Positions 34,926 through 47,090 of a DNA stretch of 64,000 nt are shown here, in pieces (the first letter of the stretch is position 1; each line of letters begins with the position of its first letter). Both the position numbers and the translations under genes were made by a program. A model generated the notes under the pieces. The model worked only from the letters and a program-made list of their open reading frames with translations, was not told where the DNA came from and made no database searches. Source of the DNA: Protonemura montana (Eukaryota; Arthropoda; Insecta; Plecoptera; Nemouridae). The stretch spans positions 2,108,001 to 2,172,000 of the forward strand of contig OX387612.1 of the NCBI GenBank assembly GCA_947568835.1, written 5' to 3'.

Positions 34926-35186
34926 CAGCTTAATTTTGTTTTGCTGTGCTGCCCTGAACAGAGTCTATGACCCGGTTTTAAAAGGTCCGCTAGGAACCTA
35001 ACAGTCCGTTAATTTGTTATTTGCTTAGCAACAGCCAATCATAATATGACTTTTATTTTTTAACGGTCTGTTACGAGTTACTGAAAAACCGACCCTAAGC
35101 TCCCCGGGCTAGGATAAGACCACAGCCAATCCAGCTAACAGGTTGTTAAATTGTGACTTAGCAAAATGTGCACTGTCCCACAGAGT
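34926..35186. other. Sequence just upstream of gene 3 exon 2
   Basis: Last part of the proposed intron 1, with the acceptor GTGCACTGTCCCACAG at 35171-35186. The pyrimidine tract is weak, which keeps the alternative of initiation at ATG 35166 open. Confidence 0.4.
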
Positions 35187-35344
35187 TTCCGCTTGGTGCT
35201 GGGCATCTGTTTCCTGGCGTCGCTCTCAGCGGCGACGGTCGCTGATAACGTCATCGTCAGCTCTCCAGTTCAGCTGCAAGGATCGGTGAATAATGAAGTT
35301 CGATCAGACAGGAGGTACGAGCACCGAGATGTTGTCGAGAGCAG
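35187..35344 (+). CDS. Gene 3 exon 2 (signal peptide)
   Basis: After CCCACAG the frame reads SFRLVLGICFLASLSAATVA, then DNVIVSSPVQLQGSVNNE, ending GAGAGCAG|GTAACA in phase 2. The first codons (AGTTTCCGC) resemble those of gene 5 exon 2 (AGCTTCCAG), which also directly follow CAG. Likely cleavage is near AATVA-DN. If translation starts at ATG 35166 the exon would extend to 35166 and add MCTVPQ. Confidence 0.75.
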
Positions 35345-35744
35345 GTAACACTAACACTGGCTTCTTCTGGATCCTTGTTCTTAGAGAATCTGTTACACAT
35401 CCATCCTCTTTCTGCAGGATTCAGGGAACTAAATCCTATTTTGCTATTCTTTAATTGGGGTTGGTAAAAACTGTCTCAGGAACAACAAAAATCTTCTTTG
35501 GCGCACATTTTCCAGAAAATCCATTCTAAAATATTTTTATAAAAAACTAGATACAACTACTTTACATTCTGAAAAACACTGGAAAAACACTTCAAACAGG
35601 GCCTTTCACAACGCGTGTAACTTTGAGACAAATTTATATTTTTTAATTTTGAAAAGCGTTCATTTGTAATAGTGTGATGAGTCGCCTAGTTTTTGTTTCG
35701 TCGCGATCGGACAAGTTGTTTGACCGATTAGTTGTTTCTAATAA

Positions 35745-36428
35745 ACCTAGATAAAGACCTGAGTAAGCTCCCACTCCAATAGACCTGAGTAAGCTCCCAC
35801 TCCAATAGACCTAAGTAAGCTCCCACTTCAATAGACCTGAGTAAGCTCCCACTCCAATAGACCTGAGTAAGCTCCCACTCCAATAGACCTAAGTAAGCTC
35901 CCACTCCAATAGACCTGAGTAAGCTCCCACTACAATATACCTGAGTAAGCTCCCACTTCAATAGACCTGAGTAAGCTCCCACTCCAATAGACCTGAGTAA
36001 GCTTCCACTCCAATAGACCTGAGTAAGCTCCCACTACAATAAACCTGAGTAAGCTCCCACTCCAATAGACCTGAGTAAGCTCCCACTCCAATAGACCTGA
36101 GTAAGCTCCCACTCCAATAGACCTGAGTAAGCTCCCACTCCAATAGACCTGAGTAAGCTCCCACTCCAATAGACCTGAGTTAGCTCCCACTCCAATAGAC
36201 CTGAGTAAGCTCCCACTCCAATAGACCTGAGTAAGCTCCCACTCCAATAGACCTGAGTAAGCTCCCACTCCAATAGACCTGAGTAAGCTCCCACTCCAAT
36301 AGACCTGAGTAAGCTCCCACTCCAATAGACCTGAGTAAGCTCCCACTCCAATAGACCTGAGTAAGCTCCCACTCCAATAGACCTGAGTAAGCTCCCACTC
36401 CAATAGACCTGAGTAAGCTTCTACTACA
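35745..36428 (+). repeat. 26-bp minisatellite, about 26 copies
   Basis: The unit is CTGAGTAAGCTCCCACTCC followed by AATAGAC, with few variants (CTAAGTAAG, CACTTC, CACTACAATA). In gene 3 intron 2. Confidence 0.97.
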
Positions 36429-36659
36429 ATAGGCAGTAATAAAATTAATTCCTTTTTGAACAAAAAAGTAAAAAAAAAAGTGTTAAGCAAAATTAACTTC
36501 TTTTCTAGTGTTAAAAAATTACATTGCGCTCATTGAGAGCAGTCTGCATAATTAGGTCGATTTCTTGATTTTTTTTAATAAAGCATAGGTTATTTAACAA
36601 AAAAAAATTAAAAAATTAAAAAAATTAAATATCAATCATCCCCTGTCTTTATTTTAATC

Positions 36660-37110
36660 ATGTGGAAAGGAAAAAACAGAAATTTGAAACAAGTCGAGAC
36701 AAGTTTCTATCAGAATCGTAATGACTCTTACCAGGAATTCAAAATGAATAACTGTCATAACTTAGCACCTGTTTATCCACTACGGGCCCACCTCGCACGC
36801 CCATGGTCACCTAGAGATGGTGACCTGATGCCCCTACATTGAAATCCTTCCACCGCATGCTGTGGTTGTCTGGAGCGTCTTGTGCCTCACGCCTCGGCGT
36901 GTTTAATTCTTTGGGCCTGAAATCGACCGCGCTGAAGTGGGATGACAAAGCAGTTCTAGTGAACCTCCGCAAAAGGTCGTTGTACGCTAGAAACGGCAAT
37001 CTCGTCCCGGCCCGTCAAAGTAATTTCCCGAATTCGTGGCTAATTGATATTGGGTCCAATCTGCAAGCAAAATTAGTCCTCCGGGGCGTGGAAGCAAGAT
37101 AAATCGATTT
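36660..37110 (+). other. GC-richer island with an unrecognised open frame
   Basis: The frame from ATG 36857 reads MLWLSGASCASRLGVFNSLG and SNFPNSWLIDIGSNLQAKLV and ends at TAA 37100-37102, about 81 codons. An opposite-strand frame overlaps. The island stands out from the AT-rich intron but shows no splice signals or known family; it may be a fossil mobile element. Confidence 0.25.
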
Positions 37111-37371
37111 CAGGGAACTTCTTGAATAGAGATAGAAGGCGAAAAGACCTTGTGCTTATTCCACATAACCTGGAAAGCGGCTGCCTTGAAACTTAGGAGC
37201 CAAGTCCACCATTAAGAGACACTTTGATTTTAAGTCAATAGCCAATGCAATCAAAGTGTTTTTACTGGTAGTTTTTGTTTTGGTTCGTACCACTTTACTG
37301 GTCAAAATTGGTTGAAAACGTGTAGCAAAAGCTCTAAAATTAGCATTGAATCCATAAGGGACACATTGGAT

Positions 37372-38322
37372 TTTGAGATCAGCTGACTGGATCCTATGCT
37401 CTATCCAGGTTATTTGAGATCAGCTGGCTGGATCCTATGCTCTATCCAGGTTATTTGAGATCAGCTGGCTGGATCCTATGCTCTATCCAGGTTATTTGAG
37501 ATCAGCTGGCTGGACTCTATGCTATATCCAGGTTATTTGAGATTAGCTGGCTGGACTCTATGCTCTATCCGGGTTATTTGAGATTAGCTGGCTGGATCCT
37601 ATGTTTTATCCATGTTATTTGAAATCAGCTGGCTGGATCCTATGCTCTATCCAGGTTATTTGAGATCAGCTGGCTGGACTCTATGCTATATCCAGGTTAT
37701 TTGAGATTAGCTGGCTGGACTCTATGCTCTATCCGGGTTATTTGAGATTAGCTGGCTGGATCCTATGTTTTATCCATGTTATTTGAAATCAGCTGGCTGG
37801 ATCCTATGCTCTATCCAGGTTTTTTGAGATCAGCTGACTGGATCCTATGCTCTATCCAGGTTATTTGAGATCAGCTGGCTGGATCCTATGCTCTATCCAG
37901 GTTATTTGAGATTAGCTGGCTGGATCCTATGCTCTATCCAGGTTATTTGAGATCAGCTGGCTGGATCCTATGCTCTATCCAGGTTATTTGAGATCAGCTG
38001 GCTGGATCCTATGCTCTATCCATGTTATTTGAGATGAGCTGGCTGGATCCTATGCTCTATCCAGGTTATTTGAGATCAGCTGGCTGGATCCTATGCTCTA
38101 TCCAGGTTATTTGAGATTAGCTGGCTGGATCCTATGCTCTATCCAGGTTATTTGAGATCAGCTGGCTGGATCCTATGCTCTATCCAGGTTATTTGAGATC
38201 AGCTGGCTGGATCCTATGCTCTATCCATGTTATTTGAGATGAGCTGGCTGGATCCTATGCTCTATCCAGGTTATTTGAGATCAGCTGGCTGGATCCAATG
38301 CTCTATCCAGGTTATTTGAGAT
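37372..38322 (-). repeat. 41-bp minisatellite, about 23 copies (locus B, inverted)
   Basis: On the minus strand this is the same unit as 6099-6885 (CCAGCCAGCTGATCTC, ACCTGGATAGAGCATAGG). Higher-order structure: the block with TGGACTCTATGCTATATCC repeats 164 bp apart (four units) near 37511 and 37675, and the CATGTTATTTGAGATGAGC variant recurs about 205 bp apart (five units) near 38022 and 38228. Confidence 0.97.
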
Positions 38323-39329
38323 CTACAGAGAAAACATATTATTTTATTTATTTGCTGATTTGTTTATTGCCATAACGTCACATGAGAGAATACGTTCTCT
38401 CTCTGTACAAGATGGAGGCCAGAGTGGTGAACTGTAGTTGTTTATTGCAATATATTTTGCACATGTAGTGGTCAGACCCATGTACGCGCTGAACGTTCAA
38501 GTGAGAATGTAACCGCTGCTTTATAGCACATTTTTTTACGCTTTAACGACCAAAATTATTGCCTAACGGAACGCAGGTATTTATTTGTGAACATGAATCA
38601 CAGGTGAGTTGTCTGCGATCGATGGTCCCACCTTCATTTGCGCCTTGAAAATGTATCGAGGGAAGGTGCTCAAATGGCTTAAGCTTTCTTGCGCGTTCGT
38701 TGCCATCCGAAACTAGTTTCGGGTAGTTATTTACGACGGGTTTTGGTCGCACAACGCCGTGTTGGTGTTCTTATTTAGAATACATTTTGTGGGCGGTCAA
38801 AAGGTCAGTTGACCTCTCCGTGCCCTCGAGTTCCTTAACAACCAAAGACGGCAGCTCAAAGAAGTAAAGCCTGTCCCTGAAATCGGATTTCAATTGCAAA
38901 TGTTTGCAATAGACAAAGCGTTTTTTTTTTTTTTTAAGAAAACTGGAAATAAAATAGCCAGGATTGTGAGTTATTGATCTGGCTTTCATATTATTAAAAG
39001 TGTGCTTTCTGTTTAAATAATAAGGGCTCTTGATATTAACATAGAAAATTCGTGAAATACTTTGCGTTACATCTTATATCATTCAATCATCAGTAAAGAT
39101 TGAACGTTTTATGTTTCCAACTAAAATTTGGAGTAAATTTATATGTTGCATCTTGTAAACTTAGCATTGGAAATTCTTTGAATATCTTTGACCAAAAATA
39201 TCCTGAATTCTCTCTGCCTAAACGTCCTTTTTATTCACATTAAGTAAGCAACGGCAGGTTTAATACAAACATACTTGCGATGGAAGACGAAGTTGCAAAA
39301 CTAGGATGGTAATTTCTGAAATTAAGTGG
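38323..39329. other. Low-copy sequence of gene 3 intron 2
   Basis: Nothing recognised; a poly-T run at about 38921-38935. Confidence 0.4.
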
Positions 39330-39844
39330 GTCCATGTGGATCGTGAAAATCTAGATCAGAGTAAATTTGTTTGCATAGCTTTATTCTCACGTGTTGCTGA
39401 GTCAATAATAAATTACTCAAACAATTATTTTGCGGGAAATTTGTGGGAAACTCGGAAAATACAAACTTTTTGCTGTCGCCTTTGGTTTTCCCAAGAAGTA
39501 TAGGGGGTTGAGTCATTCGAAATTTGATATAACATCAACAATTCTGACCCTGAGAGAATAACAAGTTTTAAGACATCTTACTTATCTAATTCTAAATAAA
39601 TTTATATATATATTTTTAATGGCATTAAAATGAGTAAAAAACTCCGCCCGTGTTTCAACGCCGAAATCTCACCAGTAAATACATTTTAGACTGTGACAAT
39701 ATGTCATAATATTCCCTAAAGTGCGACGATTTCAGAAATGTTGGTTTTATCTCGATCAGACAAATAGTGTCAATGACAGCGAAGTCCGCTTAAGTCGGTG
39801 CGCGGCGCCAAATTACGTCCAGCAAGTCGCTTGGACTCGCTGTC
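39330..39844 (+). repeat. Duplicated 0.5-kb segment, copy 2
   Basis: Homologous to 33330-33824 and followed by GTCGGTGCGCGGCG, AAATTACGTCCAGCAAGTCG and CTTGGACTCGCTGTC, the sequence also found in the composite element at 3480, 5150 and 58860. It leads straight into the 51-bp array. Confidence 0.85.
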
Positions 39845-42800
39845 GGTAGCTACTTATTACCCCTCCAAACAGTGGAGTGGGGAGACACATGAATCGGTAG
39901 CTACTCATTACCCCTCCAAACAGCGGAGTGGGGAGACACATGAATCGGTAGCTACTCATTACCCCTCCAAACAGTGGAGTGGGGAGACACATGAATCGGT
40001 AGCTACTCATTACCCCTCCAAACAGCGGAGTGGGGAGACACATGAATCGGTAGCTACTCATTACCCCTCCAAACAGTGGAGTGGGGAGACACATAAATCG
40101 GTAGCTACTCATTACCCCTCCAAACAGTGGAGTGGGGAGACACATGAATCGGTAGCTGCTCATTACCCCTCCAAACAGTGGAGTGGGGAGACACATGAAT
40201 CGGTAGCTACTCATTACCCCTCCAAACAGTGGAGTGGGGAGACACATGAATCGGTAGCTACTTATTACCCCTCCAAACAGTGGAGTGGGGAGACACATGA
40301 ATCGGTAGCTACTCATTACCCCTCCAAACAGTGGGGTGGGGAGACACATGAATCGGTAGCTACTCATTACCCCTCCAAACAGCTGAGTGGGGAGACACAT
40401 GAATCGGTAGCTACTTATTACCCCTCCAAACAGTGGAGTGGGGAGACACATGAATCGGTAGCTACTCATTACCCCTCCAAACAGTGGAGTGGGGAGACAC
40501 ATGAATCGGTAGCTACTCATTACCCCTCCAAACAGTGGAGTGGGGAGACACATGAATCGGTAGCTACTCATTACCCCTCCAAACAGCGGAGAGGGGAGAC
40601 ACATGAATCAGTAGCTACTCATTACCCCTCCAAACAGTGGAGTGGGGAGACACATGAATCGGTAGCTACTTATTACCCCTCCAAACAGTAGAGTGGGGAG
40701 ACACATGAATCGGTAGCTACTCATTACCCCTCCAAACAGTGGAGTGGGGAGACACATGAATCGGTAGCTACTCATTACCCCTCCAAACAGCGGAGTGGGG
40801 AGACACATGAATCAGTAGCTACTCATTACCCCTCCAAACAGCGGAGTGGGGAGACACATGAATCGGTAGCTACTCATTACCCCTCCAAACAGTGGAGTGG
40901 GGAGACACATGAATCGGTAGCTACTCATTACCCCTCCAAACAGCGGAGTGGGGAGACACATGAATCGGTAGCTACTCATTACCCCTCCAAACAGCGGAGT
41001 GGGGAGACACATGAATCGGTAGCTACTCATTACCCCTCCAAACAGTGGAGTGGGGAGACACATGAATCGGTAGCTACTCATTACCCCTCCAAACAGTGGA
41101 GTGGGGGGACACATGAATCGGTAGCTACTCATTACCCCTCCAAACAGTGGAGTGGGGAGACACATGAATCGGTAGCTACTCATTACCCCTCCAAACAGTG
41201 GAGTGGGGAGACACATGAATCGGTAGCTACTCATTACCCCTCCAAACAGCGGAGTGGGGAGACACATGAATCGGTAGCTACTCATTACCCCTCCAAACAG
41301 TGGAGTGGGGAGACACATGAATCAGTAGCTACTTATTACCCCTCCAAACAGTGGAGTGGGGAGACACATGAATCGGTAGCTACTCATTACCCCTCCAAAC
41401 AGCGGAGTGGGGAGACACATGAATCGGTAGCTACTCATTACCCCTCCAAACAGTGGAGTGGGGAGACACATGAATCAGTAGCTACTTATTACCCCTCCAA
41501 ACAGTGGAGTGGGGAGACCCATGAATCAGTAGCTACTCATTACCCCTCCAAACAGTGGAGTGGGGAGACACATGAATCGGTAGCTACTCATTACCCCTCC
41601 AAACAGTGGAGTGGGGAGACACATGAATCGGTAGCTACTCATTACCCCTCCAAACAGCGGAGTGGGGAGACACATGAATCGGTAGCTACTTATTACCCCT
41701 CCAAACAGTGGAGTGGGGAGACACATGAATCGGTAGCTACTCATTACCCCTCCAAACAGCGGAGTGGGGAGACACATGAATCGGTAGCTACTCATTACCC
41801 CTCCAAACAGTGGAGTGGGGAGACACATGAATCAGTAGCTACTCATTACCCCTCCAAACAGCGGAGTGGGGAGACACATGAATCGGTAGCTACTTATTAC
41901 CCCTCCAAACAGCGGAGTGGGGAGACACATGAATCGGTAGCTACTCATTACCCCTCCAAACAGCGGAGTGGGGAGACACATGAATCGGTAACTACTCATT
42001 ACCCCTCCAAACAGTGGAGTGGGGAGACATATGAATCGGTAGCTACTCATTACCCCTCCAAACAGTGGAGTGGGGAGACACATGAATCGGTAGCTACTCA
42101 TTACCCCTCCAAACAGTGGAGTGGGGAGACACATGAATCGGTAGCTACTCATTACCCCTCCAAACAGTGGAGTGGGGAGACACATGAATCGGTAGCTACT
42201 CATTACCCCTCCAAACAGTGGAGTGGGGAGACACATGAATCAGTAGCTACTCATTACCCCTCCAAACAGCGGAGTGGGGAGACACATGAATCGGTAGCTA
42301 CTCATTACCCCTCCAAACAGTGGAGTGGGGAGACACATGAATCGGTAGCTACTCATTACCCCTCCAAACAGTGGAGTGGGGAGACACATGAATCAGTAGC
42401 TACTCATTACCCCTCCAAACAGTGGAGTGGGGAGACACATGAATCGGTAGCTACTCATTACCCCTCCAAACAGCGGAGTGGGGATACACATGAATCGGTA
42501 GCTACTCATTACCCCTCCAAACAGCGGAGTGGGGAGACACATGAATCGGTAGCTACTTATTACCCCTCCAAACAGCGGAGTGGGGAGACACATGAATCGG
42601 TAGCTACTCATTACCCCTCCAAACAGCGGAGTGGGGAGACACATGAATCGGTAGCAACTCATTACCCCTCCAAACAGTGGAGTGGGGAGACACATGAATC
42701 GGTAGCTACTCATTACCCCTCCAAACAGTGGAGTGGGGAGACACATGAATCGGTAGCTACTCATTACCCCTCCAAACAGCGGAGTGGGGAGACACATGAA

Positions 42801-43728
42801 TCGGTAGCTACTCATTACCCCTCCAAACAGTGGAGTGGGGAGACACATGAATCGGTAGCTACTCATTACCCCTCCAATCAGTGGAGTGGGGAGACACATG
42901 AATCGGTAGCTACTCATTACCCCTCCAAACAGCGGAGTGGGGAGACACATGAATCGGTAGCTACTCATTACCCCTCCAAACAGTGGAGTGGGGAGACACA
43001 TGAATCGGTAGCTACTCATTACCCCTCCAAACAGCGGAGTGGGGAGACACATGAATCGGTAGCTACTCATTACCCCTCCAAACAGTGGAGTGGGGAGACA
43101 CATGAATCGGTAGCTACTCATTACCCCTCCAAACAGCGGAGTGGGGAGACACATGAATCGGTAGCTACTCATTACCCCTCCAAACAGCGGAGTGGGGAGA
43201 CACATGAATCAGTAGCTACTCATTACCCCTCCAAACAGTGGAGTGGGGAGACACATGAATCGGTAGCTACTCATTACCCCTCCAAACAGTGGAGTGGGGA
43301 GACACATGAATCGGTAGCTACTCATTACCCCTCCAAACAGTGGAGTGGGGAGACACATGAATCGGTAGCTACTCATTACCCCTCCAAACAGTGGAGTGGG
43401 GAGACACATGAATCGGTAGCTACTCATTACCCCTCCAAACAATGGAGTGGGGAGACACATGAATCAGTAGCTACTCATTACCCCTCCAAACAGTGGAGTG
43501 GGGAGACACATGAATCGGTAGCTACTCATTACCCCTCCAAACAGCGGAGTGGGGAGACACATGAATCGGTAGCTACTTATTACCCCTCCAAACAGTGGAG
43601 TGGGGAGACACATGAATCGGTAGCTACTCATTACCCCTCCAAACAGAAGAGTGGGGAGACACATGAATCGGTAGCTACTCATTACCCCTCCAAACAGTGG
43701 AGTGGGGAGACACATGAATCGGCTCAAT
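39845..43728 (+). repeat. 51-bp minisatellite, about 76 copies
   Basis: The unit combines CGGTAGCTACTCATTACCCC, TCCAAACAGTGGAGTGGGGA and GACACATGAAT, nearly homogeneous over 3.9 kb, with CAGTGG/CAGCGG and CTCATT/CTTATT as the main variants. Frames stay open for hundreds of codons because the unit is 17 codons long; stops appear wherever a GAATCAGTAG or AGTAGAG variant occurs. Second-largest array in the window. Confidence 0.97.
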
Positions 43729-45317
43729 TATTATCAATTATTATTAATTAATTATTTGGGATGATAGAACATTAGGGTTGTGATTTTGATGGTTAGAAAT
43801 AATGAAGTGAAAATTCTCAGCATTGTCAATTAAGCCAATTTCTGGTAAAGCTTGAAATTTGGACATGCCCTTGTACTCTTGGTATCCTGACCAAAAATGA
43901 CCGAGCATATAATGTTGTTACAACAAATTTTAAAACAAATTTCGCTTTCGGGATAAAAATCAAAAATGTAATTTTAATTTTCCATGTTTTTTTTTAGGTA
44001 CTTTTTGTGTCAGTTATTTGTAGCACCCAAGCAAAACACGTTACATACAAAAACAACATTCGTTCAAGTTGTTTCAGTTACCCAAGCGTGCACGTGACAT
44101 TCCACAATTTGACGGGCAATTTACGATGTAGTTTCGTTGTCTTATTTAAACAACTAACTTCATGTGTCTGGTTTCCAAGATAAGTCCTACTTAAAATGTG
44201 CACCCATTTAACTAATTTAATTTGGGAAGATTCGTAATCATCTTAGTTTTGTATCACTAATTTCATCAAACAAAATAACGCTATTTCTTTAACAATCTCC
44301 AGACGCTTGCACGCTTTTAAATATTTTCAGCGCACACAGATGTTTTTTTTTTAATATGGCTCTGTCAGTTGTGATAAAATTTGAAACCCGCCGTTGCCAA
44401 ATCACACCAAGCAATCTTAAGTGCCCCAGCTTGACCCACTGCACCTAGATCTTCTCAAATATTCATCGAGTATGAAAATGTCTCCCTCGGGGCCAAAACA
44501 ACTAAAAAAAACAAAAAACAGAAGACTGACACTTTACAAGCAAAATTCTTCGGAATGGTAGAATAAAAAAACGCTTCTCTAATTTATAGGTTATCTTTGT
44601 TGTGTTGGTACCACTGCAAGCTATTGGAAGTCTACAAGTCAAACCTCGAGCGATCCAAACCTGTATCGGCGATTTAAGAACACCAGCTCTGTTAATGAAT
44701 TCAATTTGCAAATGGTTTCGATAGTTTGAACAAAGTAGATCAAAAGAGTAAATCAATTATCTGGGTTCTGGAACGGAGAGGTATTTCTTGTGTATGACGA
44801 TCACACTCGTGTAATGATGTAAATTCAGAACGAACTTGCTTTATCACTGTAGCAATTTCACTCAGAATTATCTTACGATGTCTAGCCATAAGATTGTAGA
44901 TTTTATATATGAGAAGAATCACGATTTGGGAAGGGTTTTTGTAGCATTTTAAAAGATTGTTACAGAAAAAAATTGTTCGAAAGCTAAGCAACGGCGCGTT
45001 AAAGGAAAGATCATTTTACAGTGGAAAAAATTGGTCCCAATTTCATAAAATAAAAAATACAGAAAATAAAAAATATAATAAAATGTGACTAACATTTTTA
45101 GAAAAACTATTTCAACTGGGTTTTGAATGCCAAGTAAAGGGCAACTAAATTTCCCAACGTTTCGTTACATATACTAGTTACTTCTTCAGAGGTTTGAGCA
45201 GTCCTGACAATTTTCCGATAACAAAAGAACCACATAAAATTATAACAATTACCTAGTTCAAGCTTCCTAAATGCATCCAAACAAAATAATCTAACATATT
45301 TTTTCTTTCCTTTTCAG

Positions 45318-46896
45318 CGTGCGGCGCTACAACTTACAAGATCTCTCCGAAATCCGGCATCGCCCCTCAATCAACACATACCTTTTCCCCCAACTCTCGA
45401 TCAACCACGATCTCGACTGGATGCACCCTCACTCCCAAAACCAGCACCAGCACCAGAACCAGAATCCCCACAACCAATACCACCCCGAGCAGTCGCATCA
45501 CACAAACCGCCCTGAACACTCCTATCAGCCCCAACGCCCACCACGCCCACCACCAAACCATCACAAAGTAACAAAAACCGTAACCGAAACCGTAACCAAA
45601 GGTCCAACCGTGTTCTGGACCGAATTCGTCCCGTTCTGCACCCTCGACACGTTGCCATCATCTTGCAGCGTGGCCACCGAAGACGAGACAGTGACAACAA
45701 CAGCCACGTCAAATGTCCTCAGAGTCACCGAAAGCACCTTCACATACGAGGATGCCAACTGCCTGGACATTGTCTCGGATTTCACAACGGACGTATTAAC
45801 AATCTACGTGACCACTACAGAAGCGCCAGTGATAACAGTGACGGCCACCGTTGGCAACTCGATAACGGACACCAGAACTGCCATAGAACCGACCACAGTC
45901 GTCGTGACCAGTTCAACAACGACGGTCCTTTACGAAAAGTCAATAAACCAGGACAACTGTTACGATTTCGATTTCACGACAAGGGTACCGTTTCCCGGCC
46001 CGACCTTTCTGAGCACGAGTACCGTGTCGTATAGTGACACCGACAAGTGGTCCTACAACGATCTGGCGTCGTGCACGAATGCCGTCACAGAGTTGGTGGG
46101 TGAAGACCCTACCCTCTATCTGGACGTGCTTGGTGTACAGTTTAGCACCATCGTGGAGACGACGACACTCACCTCAGATTTGGTGTGCTCGAACTATATG
46201 AACATGGTCACCGAAACGCTCCCAGAGACCGAAGTGGTCGTACTTTACGAAGAGACTCTCTACACAGAATCAGTGTCCACGCCTGGTGGCCCTACCTTCA
46301 CGTGTCCGGACACTGTGACCGTGACCACAACCAACGTCGTCCCTCAGGTTACTACTACGACCAGGGGAGACGTGTTTACAAATGCCTATACGGTGATGGT
46401 CACTGCGTATGAATTAGTGCCGTTTTATTGGTGCACTAATGGCAAATCGACGAGTAGTGAGTTCCACGTCGTGCGAGAGACGGTGACGAGCGTGGTAACT
46501 GTTGCCGTTCCCAGCACCAGACTGATCCCTGAGCAGGCGTGCATGACGGGGACGAGTCTGCCAGATCATGGATGTCCGCAAGAGTTTTTAATGGCGGTGA
46601 AAATGATCATGATAGAGATGACAGAGATTTTCATTGAATTGAGGCATTTGCTGCACGATTTGTTGCCGCACGTTCACGAGCACGACCGGAAGATCATTGA
46701 GAGGTTCAACAACTTGCCGTTGCCGGAGATTTTAGGGAATTTACCACTGAAAGAGCAGCGTGACGAGGCGTTGTGGTCGCAGAAACAGTTGCAGGAGTTG
46801 AAGGAGATGATCAAGGATGCACAGAACAAAAAGGAGGTGCCGAGTAGGTTGTTTGACAAGATCGACATGGTCGTGTCGAGACTTCACTCTCTCTAG
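45318..46896 (+). CDS. Gene 3 exon 3: secreted TVT protein with His/Gln/Pro linker and helical C-terminus
   Basis: Entered in phase 2 (AG|C, Ser58), stop TAG 46894-46896; the protein is about 583 aa. Regions in order: a linker rich in His, Gln, Asn and Pro (about residues 85-145; HSQNQHQHQNQNPHNQ, PQRPPRPPPNHH); a Thr/Val region of about 320 residues with regularly spaced Cys and strands such as KTVTETVTKGPTVFW, APVITVTATVGNS and TCPDTVTVTTTNVV; and a helical domain from about 478 to the end (FLMAVKMIMIEMTEIFIEL, QLQELKEMIKDAQNK). Ten cysteines occur in this exon. The helical domain ends RLFDKIDMVVSRLHSL, comparable to genes 4 and 5. G+C is higher than the introns. Unknown family; a cross-linked extracellular fibre or coat component is a reasonable inference. 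Confidence 0.87.
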
Positions 46897-46925
46897 TGAC
46901 TTAAGTGGTTTTGTGAGAGAAGAGT

Positions 46926-47090
46926 ATTTATTTTGGGTATTTATTTATTTATTTATTAAACGAAGAAGGTCACGGTGAATACGTTGTGTTTTTTTTTCTT
47001 CTTTTTTCCCTCTTATTTTGTAGAAATATTTTTATATCATAAGAAGCCAAAGCAAATGGCAAGTCCTGGGTTTTTTTTGTAAATAAAATG
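46926..47090 (+). promoter_or_regulatory. Gene 3 3' UTR: AU-rich element and poly(A) signal candidate
   Basis: Overlapping ATTTA pentamers (GTATTTATTTATTTATTTAT) lie just after the stop, which in metazoan 3' UTRs commonly mark regulated mRNA decay. AATAAA occurs at 47082-47087. Both are sequence observations; use is not shown. Confidence 0.45.

Larger units (their letters stand above)
35345..45317. other. Gene 3 intron 2, nearly 10 kb, minisatellite-filled
   Basis: Bounded by GAGAGCAG|GTAACA and TTTCCTTTTCAG|CGTGCG. It contains the 26-bp, 41-bp and 51-bp arrays, the duplicated 0.5-kb segment and a dispersed-element end at about 45100-45235. Unique parts: 35345-35740 and 43730-45100 are AT-rich with nothing recognised. 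Confidence 0.8.

Noticed and set aside
33825-34970. 381-codon frame over the 57-bp array
   Set aside because: Pure repeat product, opposite-strand frame also open, lies in the proposed intron 1 of gene 3.
35728-36490. Repeat frames over the 26-bp array on the minus strand
   Set aside because: Three 26-bp units form 26 codons without stops in all frames; intronic and repeat-derived.
39798-43727. Open frames on both strands over the 51-bp array (THYPSKQWSGETHES and LPTPLFGGVMSSYRFMC repeats)
   Set aside because: Period divisible by three, repeatedly broken by stop-creating variants, intronic, no splice or start context.
45319-45321. GTG as start of the gene 3 large frame
   Set aside because: It directly follows a splice acceptor and fits as an internal Val codon after a phase 2 junction.
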